Shown: piece after piece, positions 15,691 to 23,958 of the stretch | Layout: every line of letters starts with the position of its first letter | How positions within the stretch are numbered: position 1 is the first letter of the stretch | From: CAYYYP01 sp964475985 | GTDB lineage: Bacteria; Bdellovibrionota; UBA1018; CAYHWW01 | DNA: 36,175 nucleotides | NCBI GenBank assembly: GCA_964475985.1 | Contig: CAYYYP010000036.1 | Span: 1 to 36,175 of the forward strand | Reading direction: 5' to 3' | Program-made: the position numbers and the translations under genes | The notes under the pieces: generated by a model | What the model was told of the DNA's origin: nothing | Databases searched by the model: none | What the model saw: only the letters and a program-made list of their open reading frames with translations

Positions 15691-15818
15691 GACATTTCCT
15701 CTCCAGGTAAATTCACGACATAGAACGTATTGTCTCAACGGGCAAGAAATCTGATTGCAAATTGGATAAATAAATAGTATTTAAGCCTGCTGATGGCTTA
15801 GAAAGGCAAGGCCCAAAA

Positions 15819-17348
15819 ATGCAGATTTTTTTCGTATTTATATTGGGCCTCCTAAACCTTTCCACCCACCAAGCATACGCGAGTAGCTGGTGCAGGGTAA
15901 ATGGCTCGTGCACCCACGGTGGTCGAATAGATCTCGTTTCGAATTTCGTTACTCGGCCATTGCCTGCCGCAATAAACCTGCCGCCGAAAACCGATGCGAT
16001 CCTTATCATAAATTCAAAAGTTCGCTGCCGCCCCACTGGATTGCCCCTGATCGCAGGTTTAGTTTTCATGCAAGGCCAAATCATCCGTTTTCATTTATTC
16101 GAAGGCGCCGCGGAAACCAAAATAAACCTCGGGCCCATCGGAAGCATCAATGATCTCCATCAGCAAACTATCAGTTTACAACCATCGTCCGATTGCGCGC
16201 TTGATCTTGAATTTTCTGCTCACGTCGAGCTTAGCCAAGTAGCTCCTCCTGGGTCACTTGATTTCGCGGCTCTAGCTATGCAGCATTCTCCTTTCATCGG
16301 AGTCCGTCACGATCAACCGGTTTACGTGTTTTCCGATTTGCCCTTGGCACTCTCCTACTCGGTGCTACCTGTAGCGAATTCTCAAAATAGAATACTTCGT
16401 TACACTTTGATTCTTACCAACGAAGATCTCATCACGCCCGGCTACGATATCGAGAGCCTTATGGTGAGGTATGGCAGACGGCACGATATCGAATGGGTTT
16501 ATGAAGTGGAGTTTGATACTTTGGGCAGAATCGTAGCCAGACGCTACCACAGAGGGTTTTTTGACTTTAGGCTTCAATATGACTCCTACGTAACGGTTGC
16601 CCATGCGACCGGGACTTTTTCTGGGCCCCGCGCTAAATATTTAAAGGATCCGGTCACCGGCCAGAACACTGACCATCCAATTTTATTCATGACGGGTCAA
16701 CAAAACGTATTTAATACTTCAGCGCACGAGTCGGATGAGACAAACAATCCCATCGGCTATCATTTGACTCCAAGTTATGTAGTCAATCCACACGAAGCCA
16801 GAGAAAGAACGTTGTTTGCAAACCCATGGATGTTTCGCATCTCCGATTTGGAGCTTGCTCGTGAGCGCCTAAGTTCAGTTCCATCCACCCAATACCTCTT
16901 TGTAAGAATTAACGGGGAACTCGTAAACTCCCCGTTTTACCCGATAATTCAGACAAGCCTGGGCGAGATTGTAACTTCCGGCAACTTGCGAACCAGGAAC
17001 GTTGATCGGATGGGGGAGGATTTATTCAATCGAGAAAGTTATAGTTCAGTGCCACTAGGGTCTAGAAGACTTTCAGAAATTGGATACGGCAGGTACCGAG
17101 GCAGCTTCTTTTTCCGGGGGGATGCTTTAAGCGTACTTCGTTTGCGCACTTCCCATGACGCTGAACCGGAAAACCGGGATTCTCCTTCGGGCTTTTTTCC
17201 CTACCGTCCACTGGCTTTTTTTCGTTTAGTGGCGGTTGAGCGAGATGGCATCGCGAGTTACGAAACCGTGGATCTTTCTTCCCATTTTCATTGTAGCTAC
17301 CCTGAATCTCCGCTTCGTGGTTTACGTACCCGCTGTGAAATCCAGTAG
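15819..17348 (+). CDS. Exported β-rich protein of unknown function (509 aa)
   Basis: Signal peptide IFFVFILGLLNLSTHQAYA, cut before SSWC. The mature protein is rich in short β-strands. A central stretch, LTNEDLITPGYDIESLMVRY followed by RRHDIEWVYEVEFDTLGRIV, looks like a conserved module, reading like an exported protein family seen in myxobacteria-like genomes, but I cannot name it. It has few cysteines and no catalytic motif I recognise. A Shine-Dalgarno (AAGG) is eight bases before ATG 15819. The next exported gene follows 71 bases downstream on the same strand. An AT-rich TAAATAAATAG element lies about 40 bases upstream, similar to those before other exported genes here. Confidence 0.75.
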   Translation: MQIFFVFILGLLNLSTHQAYASSWCRVNGSCTHGGRIDLVSNFVTRPLPAAINLPPKTDAILIINSKVRCRPTGLPLIAGLVFMQGQIIRFHLFEGAAETKINLGPIGSINDLHQQTISLQPSSDCALDLEFSAHVELSQVAPPGSLDFAALAMQHSPFIGVRHDQPVYVFSDLPLALSYSVLPVANSQNRILRYTLILTNEDLITPGYDIESLMVRYGRRHDIEWVYEVEFDTLGRIVARRYHRGFFDFRLQYDSYVTVAHATGTFSGPRAKYLKDPVTGQNTDHPILFMTGQQNVFNTSAHESDETNNPIGYHLTPSYVVNPHEARERTLFANPWMFRISDLELARERLSSVPSTQYLFVRINGELVNSPFYPIIQTSLGEIVTSGNLRTRNVDRMGEDLFNRESYSSVPLGSRRLSEIGYGRYRGSFFFRGDALSVLRLRTSHDAEPENRDSPSGFFPYRPLAFFRLVAVERDGIASYETVDLSSHFHCSYPESPLRGLRTRCEIQ

Positions 17349-17419
17349 AGAACTAATCTAGCCATAAATTTGATCTTCCAGCCGTTTCCCGGTAACCCAA
17401 TCACAACCGGAGGTCGAAT

Positions 17420-18610
17420 ATGGCAAAATATAATTGGTTTACTAAATTTTCTATTTTCACACTGTTTGCGTTTTTAGCCTCGCCAGTATTGTTTGCGAGA
17501 GACCTCAGTCAAGTTGATCTCGCACGTTTAGATACCGAACTTCAGGGCATGCGGCTTCATGGTGCCAGCGCCATTACCACCGCCTTAACTAATCAAGGTC
17601 TGCTTGTGACCGAAGTGCTTTCCGAAGATAACGCTGTCACTCGACTCCTCGCTCAAAGGATGACGGAGACCATCGATGATTCCGAAGTGGATGGTACATT
17701 AAGGGAAGAAGCCTTAGAATTTCTCACCAGGTTTTACGGAATTACTACCGCTCCTGCATTGCATGCCATTATTTCCCATGCGTTAAACAGCGCAGAACAT
17801 TTTATTGCGATGAAAGCCGTGACCACGGCAAGTTATTTGAGAGCTAGAGGCATCGAAGTGTTTCCGGACTACGTAGAGACGTTAGCGGCCTGGGTTGAGC
17901 GTTTGGTTAACCAACATAAGAACCTAGATTCCATCTTTATCGGGTTTTTCTTGCCGGTTTTTTCAAGGCCAAACGACACCAATGTCTACACGGTGCAGGA
18001 ACGTGCACGAATCATATCCCTCACGGCTCCGCTCATGCCGAGATTGGGCGCACTGATCACCCTTGCGCTTCTGGCGAAGAACGATCCGCTCGTGGCACCG
18101 GAAGTGGCCAAACAAATTGCTCGCCGATTTATTTTTGATCTTTACGAGGATGGTTCTTTTTCTACGGTGGCTTACCTTGATGAGAATTCCACTTTGTTAG
18201 AGCTGCCCATTTCAAAGGACTTTGATTTAAAGGGGGCACCGCATATCGCGGAAGCTTTAGGTTCTATTTTAAGCGCGCCTGGAGCGACGGAAGAAATTTT
18301 AAATTTGATACCCCTTGCATTGCACGAGAATGAAAACCCCTACATTCTCGATTTTCACGGGCGGGCTAGCCGGGCAGTGACTAACTTTTTTAAACCTCTG
18401 CTAAAAGATACCCTGATTTCTTTGCTCAATGGTTCCATAGGCACAACTCAAACTGAATTAATTTATGCAATTCGGGCCGTGGCGGCTTTGAACCTCACGG
18501 AGGATGACGTTCGTTCCGCGCTTTCCCACCAAAGTGATTCTGCCGATGCTGCCGTTAAAAATTACGCCGTAAGTTTATTGGCAAGAGGTCGGTGTAACGC
18601 ATTTTTCTAA
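17420..18610 (+). CDS. Exported helical-repeat (HEAT/ARM-like) protein
   Basis: Start supported by GGAGGT seven bases before ATG 17420. Signal peptide FTKFSIFTLFAFLASPVLFA is cut before RDL. The 370-residue mature part is made of helix pairs with hydrophobic spacing, for example LREEALEFLTRFYGI, FIAMKAVTTASYLRA, LIYAIRAVAALNL and DAAVKNYAVSLLARG, consistent with a HEAT/ARM solenoid. It ends in C-N-A-F-F. No enzyme motif is visible, so a scaffold or inhibitor role is possible. The stop overlaps that of the convergent nuclease gene by about three bases. Relation to the 249-aa and 1003-aa exported helical proteins is possible but not shown. Confidence 0.75.
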   Translation: MAKYNWFTKFSIFTLFAFLASPVLFARDLSQVDLARLDTELQGMRLHGASAITTALTNQGLLVTEVLSEDNAVTRLLAQRMTETIDDSEVDGTLREEALEFLTRFYGITTAPALHAIISHALNSAEHFIAMKAVTTASYLRARGIEVFPDYVETLAAWVERLVNQHKNLDSIFIGFFLPVFSRPNDTNVYTVQERARIISLTAPLMPRLGALITLALLAKNDPLVAPEVAKQIARRFIFDLYEDGSFSTVAYLDENSTLLELPISKDFDLKGAPHIAEALGSILSAPGATEEILNLIPLALHENENPYILDFHGRASRAVTNFFKPLLKDTLISLLNGSIGTTQTELIYAIRAVAALNLTEDDVRSALSHQSDSADAAVKNYAVSLLARGRCNAFF

Positions 18611-19713
18611 AGCGGATTCACTGGGCGGCGAAAGGCATCCTGCACCGTTCTCAAAATCCGCTCTTCCAAAACATCATCGACAATCCGCGAACCCGACGCG
18701 AGCTCGGCAATACGGTCAAGGGTCCATGCTAAACGCACCCCCCCTTTTAAAAGCTGCATTTCGACGACGGGTAAAAAGCGATCCGCATATTCTCTGGTTA
18801 ATAGCGGAGTTGAAGCGATTCGACTGCCGGGAGCTGGATCACGATCGCGAGTTTGATCCGCGTACCATAGGCAGTATGGCCGATTCCTATATTCTTCACC
18901 TCTGGTCACCCCGCGCATAGAGTCAGGATCATCGGGATAAACTCCATTTTCCCGTAAATCTTTTCCTTCGTCGAGCCACTGGACTACGGCCGTAGAGCCG
19001 TATCTTTGTTTAGCCTGCGCCAGAAACATTTCTGGGTACCTGCGCCTTAAGTTTACGACGTAATCTGAATAGTACCTTGCGGCGCGGATCTCCTGCCTAG
19101 GATTTGCGTAAGACGTGCCTACGTATTCCACAATGGTTGAATCCCAAAAAGTGTGAAGGCTTTGTCGTACGGGTGCATCGCCGGCCCGTTTCACCCATTG
19201 GATTTCGCAAGCATTCCCGCCTCGATCGAACCCATTTCCGACATGCAACGGCTGGTGAATATCGCCTATGACGTGAGCGAGGTATCGAAGCGCAATCATT
19301 TTTGATTCCCGCACCGCAGTCCTACTTTTGAGGAGCTCAATCGCATTCATAATGGCGCCATAACAATCTTTGGCTACCCGCCTTGGTCTAGTTGCGTAAG
19401 TGAACCCGTTTGGAACTTCGCAGAAATGGTACGCTGTAAAATCGTGATTATCCGCAGCCCTTAATGCCGGGTCGTTTTCCGAGTGGCTAAATCGCACTCG
19501 GTCATCGCGCACATGATCCGGCCACGCCGCAGCCACGGCCAAGGGTTCGATGCCAATGATCCCGCGAACAAAATTTTTGGTGCTTTGATTCATGGTTTTT
19601 TCGGCGATATCACCCACGATTTGGTGACCGACATCTCCCCAGGGAAAGGCAGAATTTGAAGCTAGGAAAAACGAAACCATGCTTAAAAAAATGAAGTGCC
19701 GAGGTTTAGTCAT
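18607..19713 (-). CDS. Exported S1/P1-type zinc nuclease
   Basis: Extracellular or periplasmic nuclease of the S1/P1 family, which cuts single-stranded DNA and RNA with three zinc ions. The start (ATG 19713) has AGGTGG just before it. A signal peptide ends at NSAFP, leaving Trp25 as the mature N-terminus, as in P1 nuclease where that Trp binds zinc. The nine ligands can all be placed: W25, H30 (WGDVGH), D66 (AAAWPDHV), H96 (YHFCE), H147/D151/H157 (LAHVIGDIHQPLHVG) and H187/D191 (LHTFWDS), with spacings 4, 10 and 4 as in the family. The DRGGNACEIQW region is also typical. Full length (368 aa); predicted active. It could supply nucleotides from degraded nucleic acid. Confidence 0.93.
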   Translation of the reverse strand: MTKPRHFIFLSMVSFFLASNSAFPWGDVGHQIVGDIAEKTMNQSTKNFVRGIIGIEPLAVAAAWPDHVRDDRVRFSHSENDPALRAADNHDFTAYHFCEVPNGFTYATRPRRVAKDCYGAIMNAIELLKSRTAVRESKMIALRYLAHVIGDIHQPLHVGNGFDRGGNACEIQWVKRAGDAPVRQSLHTFWDSTIVEYVGTSYANPRQEIRAARYYSDYVVNLRRRYPEMFLAQAKQRYGSTAVVQWLDEGKDLRENGVYPDDPDSMRGVTRGEEYRNRPYCLWYADQTRDRDPAPGSRIASTPLLTREYADRFLPVVEMQLLKGGVRLAWTLDRIAELASGSRIVDDVLEERILRTVQDAFRRPVNPL

Positions 19714-19847
19714 GCACCCACCTATATTTGAAAGCAGGTCACACCACAATCCACGCAGTATAAGATTTTACGGGCAGGTTTGCTGTATTGCGTCATAGAT
19801 TGGTTTAAATAATTAATGTTAACCAATGAGGAGTACAGAAAAAGGAA

Positions 19848-21410
19848 TCACTCTCGCGGTGGTTTAAGCACGTTTTCACAATCGGACGGAATCCCTGCTC
19901 GATCTGTAGGTTTCGGTGGCGGATCAGACTTGAGGTGGCGCATGACATCGTCGATGGCATCGTTGAGATTTTTTAGAACGCGTTTGGGGACACCCACGCC
20001 CCCACCTTTGTCGTCCGGTAGGAAAATGAAATATTTTTGATGCAAGTTCTTTGCAGCTTCCGCTCCGCATTTACCCGTTCCTGGGCCAAACCCACGGTAA
20101 GGCCCATTTTCAATGATAGTATGATCAAAGTCGAACGGATCAGGCGACGGGGGCGGCGGCATGGCATCTCTGCGAGCTCGATCCGATGGCTCTGCTTTCT
20201 CGACATCTGGAAGTTCTAATCGAATATCTCGGACAGCCATATCGCTACGCACGGAATCCGTGCCTCGATCTGCAAGCCAGGGCTGCAAAATATGGGCAGT
20301 CGTGTAGAGACCGCCGAAGGCACCGCGTGAATTCATTCCCTCGGTAAAGTAGGAATTATAGAGTGGTTCGACTTTCATGCCCGCCGGACTTTCAGAAACT
20401 CTGGAGATCATCATGGAGTGCGGACCAACCTTCAAAAAAATGGCTTTTGAGTCCATTCCTAATATTTGAATTTTTTGCCCGCCCTCGGCTTCCGTAAGAT
20501 GCTCTGTAAGAGGATATTCAATCCAAAGCCTTTCGCCTTCTCCATCGGCCTTAGTTTTTAACCAGATAGAATGCGTTGATTCATCAAGCACCCAGAAGTC
20601 ACCTTGAAAAGGATTGCCCCGCACATCCCAAAGCGTTGCTGAGTTTGTACGGAAAGAGCGGCTTAACGCCTCCGGTAGTGCCAGGTCTTCGTCGAGAAGG
20701 GAATATCCGGGAATAAGTTCGAGCTTAGGAAACGGCCCTTGCGTAGGCGTAACGCTGATTTGGATTACCCGATTTTGACTGGTCAAAATTTGAAGTCCCG
20801 TTTTTGCGATTCCAACTATGCGCAGTGGGATTTCACTGCTGAATAAATTGAGTTTCAAACGTTGCGCAGGCTCTGAGGTTCCCGCCGCCGTCAAAACCGT
20901 AAGGCGATTGAGCTCATCAATGGCAAAAATTTCATCGCTGGCCTCGGTCTGCAAAACCGAAAATTTTCCCGGAACGGCGGAAAGCTCAGGTTTTGGCACA
21001 AAGCCATCCTTCGCTTCCGGTAAGGCTGCCTGCCATAAACGTTTTGCCTGATCGAGAATATAAATGGTTTTGGCGTCAATGGATTCCGGCTTCATCTCAA
21101 ATCCCGCTAAAGCGTAGGCCGCGATGCGGATTCTGCGGCTGAGCTTGAACCTTGCGCGATAACGGCGACCGGCCCCTAAAGTATGATTTTCCTCAGCCGG
21201 TCTGAACTCCATTAAGTCAACGTCCCGCTCTTCTTCGGGAACGGAGTCGGGGCGTGGTTCAAACATCGCATATATAGGTGAACCCAGCAGAAAACGAGCC
21301 CGGTGACGATCGATCGCGAAAGCCTCTCCGCCAGCGAGCACCAAAAGAATAACCAGAGCCATTATGAATTCTATAGATCTAGTTTTAATGAGTTTTTCAA
21401 AAGGGTGCAC
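19848..21410 (-). CDS. Exported β-propeller-like protein, unknown function
   Basis: GTG at 21410 gives a proper signal peptide (K and R in the n-region, then ALVILLVLAGGEAFA); ATG 21362 would begin inside the hydrophobic part. The middle has repeated short strand motifs of the form A-I-D-E-x-N-R-L, such as DEIFAIDELNRLTVL, LQILTSQNRVIQISV, DFWVLDESTHSIWL, suggestive of a β-propeller. A proline stretch (PPPPSPDPFDFD, about 418-430) separates a short C-terminal domain with two cysteines (GKCGAEAA and SDCENV). I do not recognise the family. 520 residues; no membrane anchor after the signal. Divergent from the 312-aa exported gene. Confidence 0.75.
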   Translation of the reverse strand: MHPFEKLIKTRSIEFIMALVILLVLAGGEAFAIDRHRARFLLGSPIYAMFEPRPDSVPEEERDVDLMEFRPAEENHTLGAGRRYRARFKLSRRIRIAAYALAGFEMKPESIDAKTIYILDQAKRLWQAALPEAKDGFVPKPELSAVPGKFSVLQTEASDEIFAIDELNRLTVLTAAGTSEPAQRLKLNLFSSEIPLRIVGIAKTGLQILTSQNRVIQISVTPTQGPFPKLELIPGYSLLDEDLALPEALSRSFRTNSATLWDVRGNPFQGDFWVLDESTHSIWLKTKADGEGERLWIEYPLTEHLTEAEGGQKIQILGMDSKAIFLKVGPHSMMISRVSESPAGMKVEPLYNSYFTEGMNSRGAFGGLYTTAHILQPWLADRGTDSVRSDMAVRDIRLELPDVEKAEPSDRARRDAMPPPPSPDPFDFDHTIIENGPYRGFGPGTGKCGAEAAKNLHQKYFIFLPDDKGGGVGVPKRVLKNLNDAIDDVMRHLKSDPPPKPTDRAGIPSDCENVLKPPRE

Positions 21411-21457
21411 GGGTTTTGCCTAACATGGACGCAGAATGCGGCCAAGGCGTAAACTCT

Positions 21458-21500
21458 TATAATTTATGTAAAATGCTAGCATATGATAAATAAAATATAT
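21458..21500. promoter_or_regulatory. AT-rich divergent promoter region
   Basis: Between the divergent exported genes starting at 21410 and 21536. It contains TATAAT (21458-21463), the perfect palindrome ATGCTAGCAT (21473-21482), TATGAT (21482-21487) and a TAAATAAAATATAT run. No convincing -35 sequences. Likely promoter(s) or operator; low detail. Confidence 0.3.
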
Positions 21501-21535
21501 TGAGTTAAAAGTGCGTCCGAGGTAATAGGTTCCTA

Positions 21536-22474
21536 ATGAAAACCTTAGGTGTAGGCCTTCTTAGCCTTCTGTTCTGCCTAGTCAGGCTTACGCCTTCTTT
21601 CGCCGAACCTTTGGGGGAGTGGTTGCAAAAAAATCCAGATGCCAGAATTATCCATAGTTTGGATCGGGCTATTCGCACAATTTCCGAAAGTGAAGGAACG
21701 CCATTCCATGGAAACGTTTACGGCGCAAGTTTACCCCATTCTTCGGGGAGCAATTGGGTTGAGGTTTTTGACAGTAATGAAAAACGAATTTTTAGAGGGC
21801 TGTTTTTCTTTCAATCCAAGTCCTCTGCAACTCCTAGCCTAAATAATATCCACACGGAAAACGTGGCGCTCACCGCAAAGTTGTTAACGGTATTAAGTCA
21901 GGAATACTTTCCGGGGTTAAAGGACCTTCTGCATCTAGATCGCGTTATTGAGTTCGCGATGACCAACCGCTATTTGCAGTCGCTGAGGTTCGCTCGGGAT
22001 CTGGATGTTTACAGCCTTCCAAAATTTGAACCAAGGCCCGAGGTCATCCCGAATTCTGATATTGCGGCTTGGGAAAGGCTGCCCTTGGATTCTGCGCAGA
22101 TCTTAAAGACATTTTTTTTACGCATTCCGCACTATCCGGGCGCAAAAATCAGCGTGTCCATTGAGGAGCGGCAGAGTGTTCATTTATGGGAAGGTCGAAC
22201 GTACATGGGCGAGGAAGGCTCAACGCCTGCGTTCTTTTCCCTCGTGCGTAAATTAAGTCATTGGGAATTGGGGCCATCCTATGAGGAAGTACTTGAAGAA
22301 TTCGTCGCGGAAAGTGCCTTTGGGTTGCAAGCTCTTTTTAGTTTTTTAAGTTTTATGAATCCAGCGGCCCAGACTTTTCCCGTTTGGACTGGAGGCAATA
22401 AAATCATTAAAGACATCTCGATCCCTGAGTTGCTCGGCCGCCTCTGTCAGAATGCATTAGCGGTTTCAAAATAA
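21536..22474 (+). CDS. Exported protein of unknown function (312 aa)
   Basis: A signal peptide is clear (KTLGVGLLSLLFCLVRL, then TPSFAEP, cut after SFA). The mature protein mixes helices and strands and has no motif I recognise. It contains a segment DRVIEFAMTNRYLQSLRFAR and a C-terminal helical part with LLGRLCQNALAV. A Shine-Dalgarno-like AGGT occurs nine bases before ATG 21536. The nearest neighbours are a divergent exported protein and a convergent small gene six bases downstream. It looks like one more lineage-specific member of the exported block. Confidence 0.7.
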   Translation: MKTLGVGLLSLLFCLVRLTPSFAEPLGEWLQKNPDARIIHSLDRAIRTISESEGTPFHGNVYGASLPHSSGSNWVEVFDSNEKRIFRGLFFFQSKSSATPSLNNIHTENVALTAKLLTVLSQEYFPGLKDLLHLDRVIEFAMTNRYLQSLRFARDLDVYSLPKFEPRPEVIPNSDIAAWERLPLDSAQILKTFFLRIPHYPGAKISVSIEERQSVHLWEGRTYMGEEGSTPAFFSLVRKLSHWELGPSYEEVLEEFVAESAFGLQALFSFLSFMNPAAQTFPVWTGGNKIIKDISIPELLGRLCQNALAVSK

Positions 22475-22480
22475 ACTAGG

Positions 22481-22681
22481 TCACGAAGCTTGGCGTCGGT
22501 TTTGATCTATGCTCATGCAGCTGAGATAAACTTCCGTGAGATCCGTTCCACGTAGTGCAATTCCCGCGGCCTGAATTGCATCTCCAGATGACGATTTTAC
22601 GTCGTGGCTCATCATCCATTCCTCCACCGCATCCTTCACTACATTTTTAAGAATAAGTTCTTCAAAGGCTTGCACCGTCAT
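22481..22681 (-). CDS. Small hypothetical protein (66 aa)
   Basis: Supported by AAAGGA six bases before ATG 22681 and a balanced, helical composition (FEELILKNVVKDAVEEWMM). No signal peptide or membrane helix. I do not recognise it. A 27-bp AT-rich palindrome lies about 85 bases upstream and could control it. It might also be a non-coding frame, but the ribosome-binding site and length make a small gene more likely. Confidence 0.5.
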   Translation of the reverse strand: MTVQAFEELILKNVVKDAVEEWMMSHDVKSSSGDAIQAAGIALRGTDLTEVYLSCMSIDQNRRQAS

Positions 22682-22751
22682 AAGATTCCTTTCTTAGGTA
22701 CGACCACACATCTAATCAAAGCAACGAATATGCCAAGGAAAATTTCCTAAT

Positions 22752-22778
22752 GATTATAAATAAAAGTTATTTATAATC
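22752..22778. promoter_or_regulatory. Perfect 12-bp inverted repeat with TATAAT on both strands
   Basis: GATTATAAATAA (22752-22763) and its exact reverse complement (22767-22778) flank AAG. Each arm carries TATAAT-type -10 sequence. It is upstream of the 66-aa gene and downstream of the 301-aa gene's end. It could be a promoter/operator or a cruciform. Confidence 0.5.
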
Positions 22779-22883
22779 GAAAGTCATGTTGAAATGGCGG
22801 GGCATTAAGCCTCAGTGACAGATAGGCGCGTCCCATTTTGTCATAGATTTTTTGTCCGCGACCTTCGAATAGAGAGCGACGAT

Positions 22884-23789
22884 TCAGTGGGCTACCGCGG
22901 CAGGCGCAGCAAGGCCTTCGGCGGCGGGTGCGCCTATTCCTGTATTTGCTGATGGCATAATAGCAGGCATCGTTGACAGCACATTTGAAGCCGCCGCCGC
23001 CGCGCCAATGGGAGTATCATTGATTCGGTCAGGCATGCGCAGTACCCGTCTTCGATGGGAGTTGCCGGCGGAAACCGGAGCCGGACTAGGAATAGAACTT
23101 CTTCTGCCTACCCAGCCACCCGCGCCAGGTCCATTTGGGAAATTGCAGCCCGATCGATTTTGAACGATGTCTCGCTCCGGTGCGAAACCTACGCGAAGAG
23201 CTTCTCTAACGTCTTCCAGATTTCGTGTCCATGCCGTGGCGGCAGCTTGATCAAAAAATGCGTGTCGGTAAATCCTAGCGATGGCTTCTCGTTGGGAAAC
23301 CCCGAGGGCTGAGTCCAAGGCGTTAGGGTTTAACATTTGCGTAATTTCGGCGGGGGTTTTCTGAGCTGCGCAACGAGCTAATGCTTCACGATCCGCGCGA
23401 TTAACGATGCATAAAGTTTGCAGCACTCGCTCGCTTAAGCGGGCGCGTCCAGAGCTTAAGTTTCGGTTATCCGGTGAAAGGACCCCGCGCTCCGTAATGC
23501 CCATTTCTCGAATGAAGTTATACACAGGTCTTTCAAACAGCCGCCTTTGCGCAGCTTCAGGAATTCGAAAGCGGGCTGGCGTTGGCTCTAATAGATGAGT
23601 ATGGGTCTGGGCGAAATGGCGCACTTGGCTGATCTCAGAATTCCGGTAGCGTCCGAAAGGTTCGCCTTGAGCCATTAATGCATCAAAGTAAGTTTTGAAA
23701 TCATCGCATTGTTGAGTGGTGATGATGGCCTGTGCCGGAAAGGAGACCAGTAAAACTAGAAGCAGAAGGCTAATCTTCATAATGCCCAT
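22884..23789 (-). CDS. Exported protein with Ala/Pro-rich C-terminal tail, unknown function
   Basis: The start at 23789 has GAGG six bases upstream (an alternative ATG is three codons later). Signal peptide KISLLLLVLLVSFPAQA is cut before II. The mature part (about 20-210) is helical with four cysteines (QQCDDF, QTLCIV, ARCAAQ, RSGCNF) that may form two disulfides. The last 80-90 residues are low-complexity, rich in Ala, Pro, Ser and Gly, resembling a linker or disordered tail. Not recognised as any family. It is the last clearly exported member of the block before a metabolic gene. Confidence 0.7.
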   Translation of the reverse strand: MGIMKISLLLLVLLVSFPAQAIITTQQCDDFKTYFDALMAQGEPFGRYRNSEISQVRHFAQTHTHLLEPTPARFRIPEAAQRRLFERPVYNFIREMGITERGVLSPDNRNLSSGRARLSERVLQTLCIVNRADREALARCAAQKTPAEITQMLNPNALDSALGVSQREAIARIYRHAFFDQAAATAWTRNLEDVREALRVGFAPERDIVQNRSGCNFPNGPGAGGWVGRRSSIPSPAPVSAGNSHRRRVLRMPDRINDTPIGAAAAASNVLSTMPAIMPSANTGIGAPAAEGLAAPAAVAH

Positions 23790-23958
23790 TTTTATCCTCA
23801 GGTGTAAATTTTTAGTATTTATAAAGCCCGCTTCCTCAATAATTTTATACTTTAAGCGCAGCTACCGCAATGCAGCAAAAGTTGCCTTATGGGTGGCCCA
23901 CTCCAACAAATTGTGCCAAAAATAAACCATCAATAATAACCATTGGAGGACGTACGCC

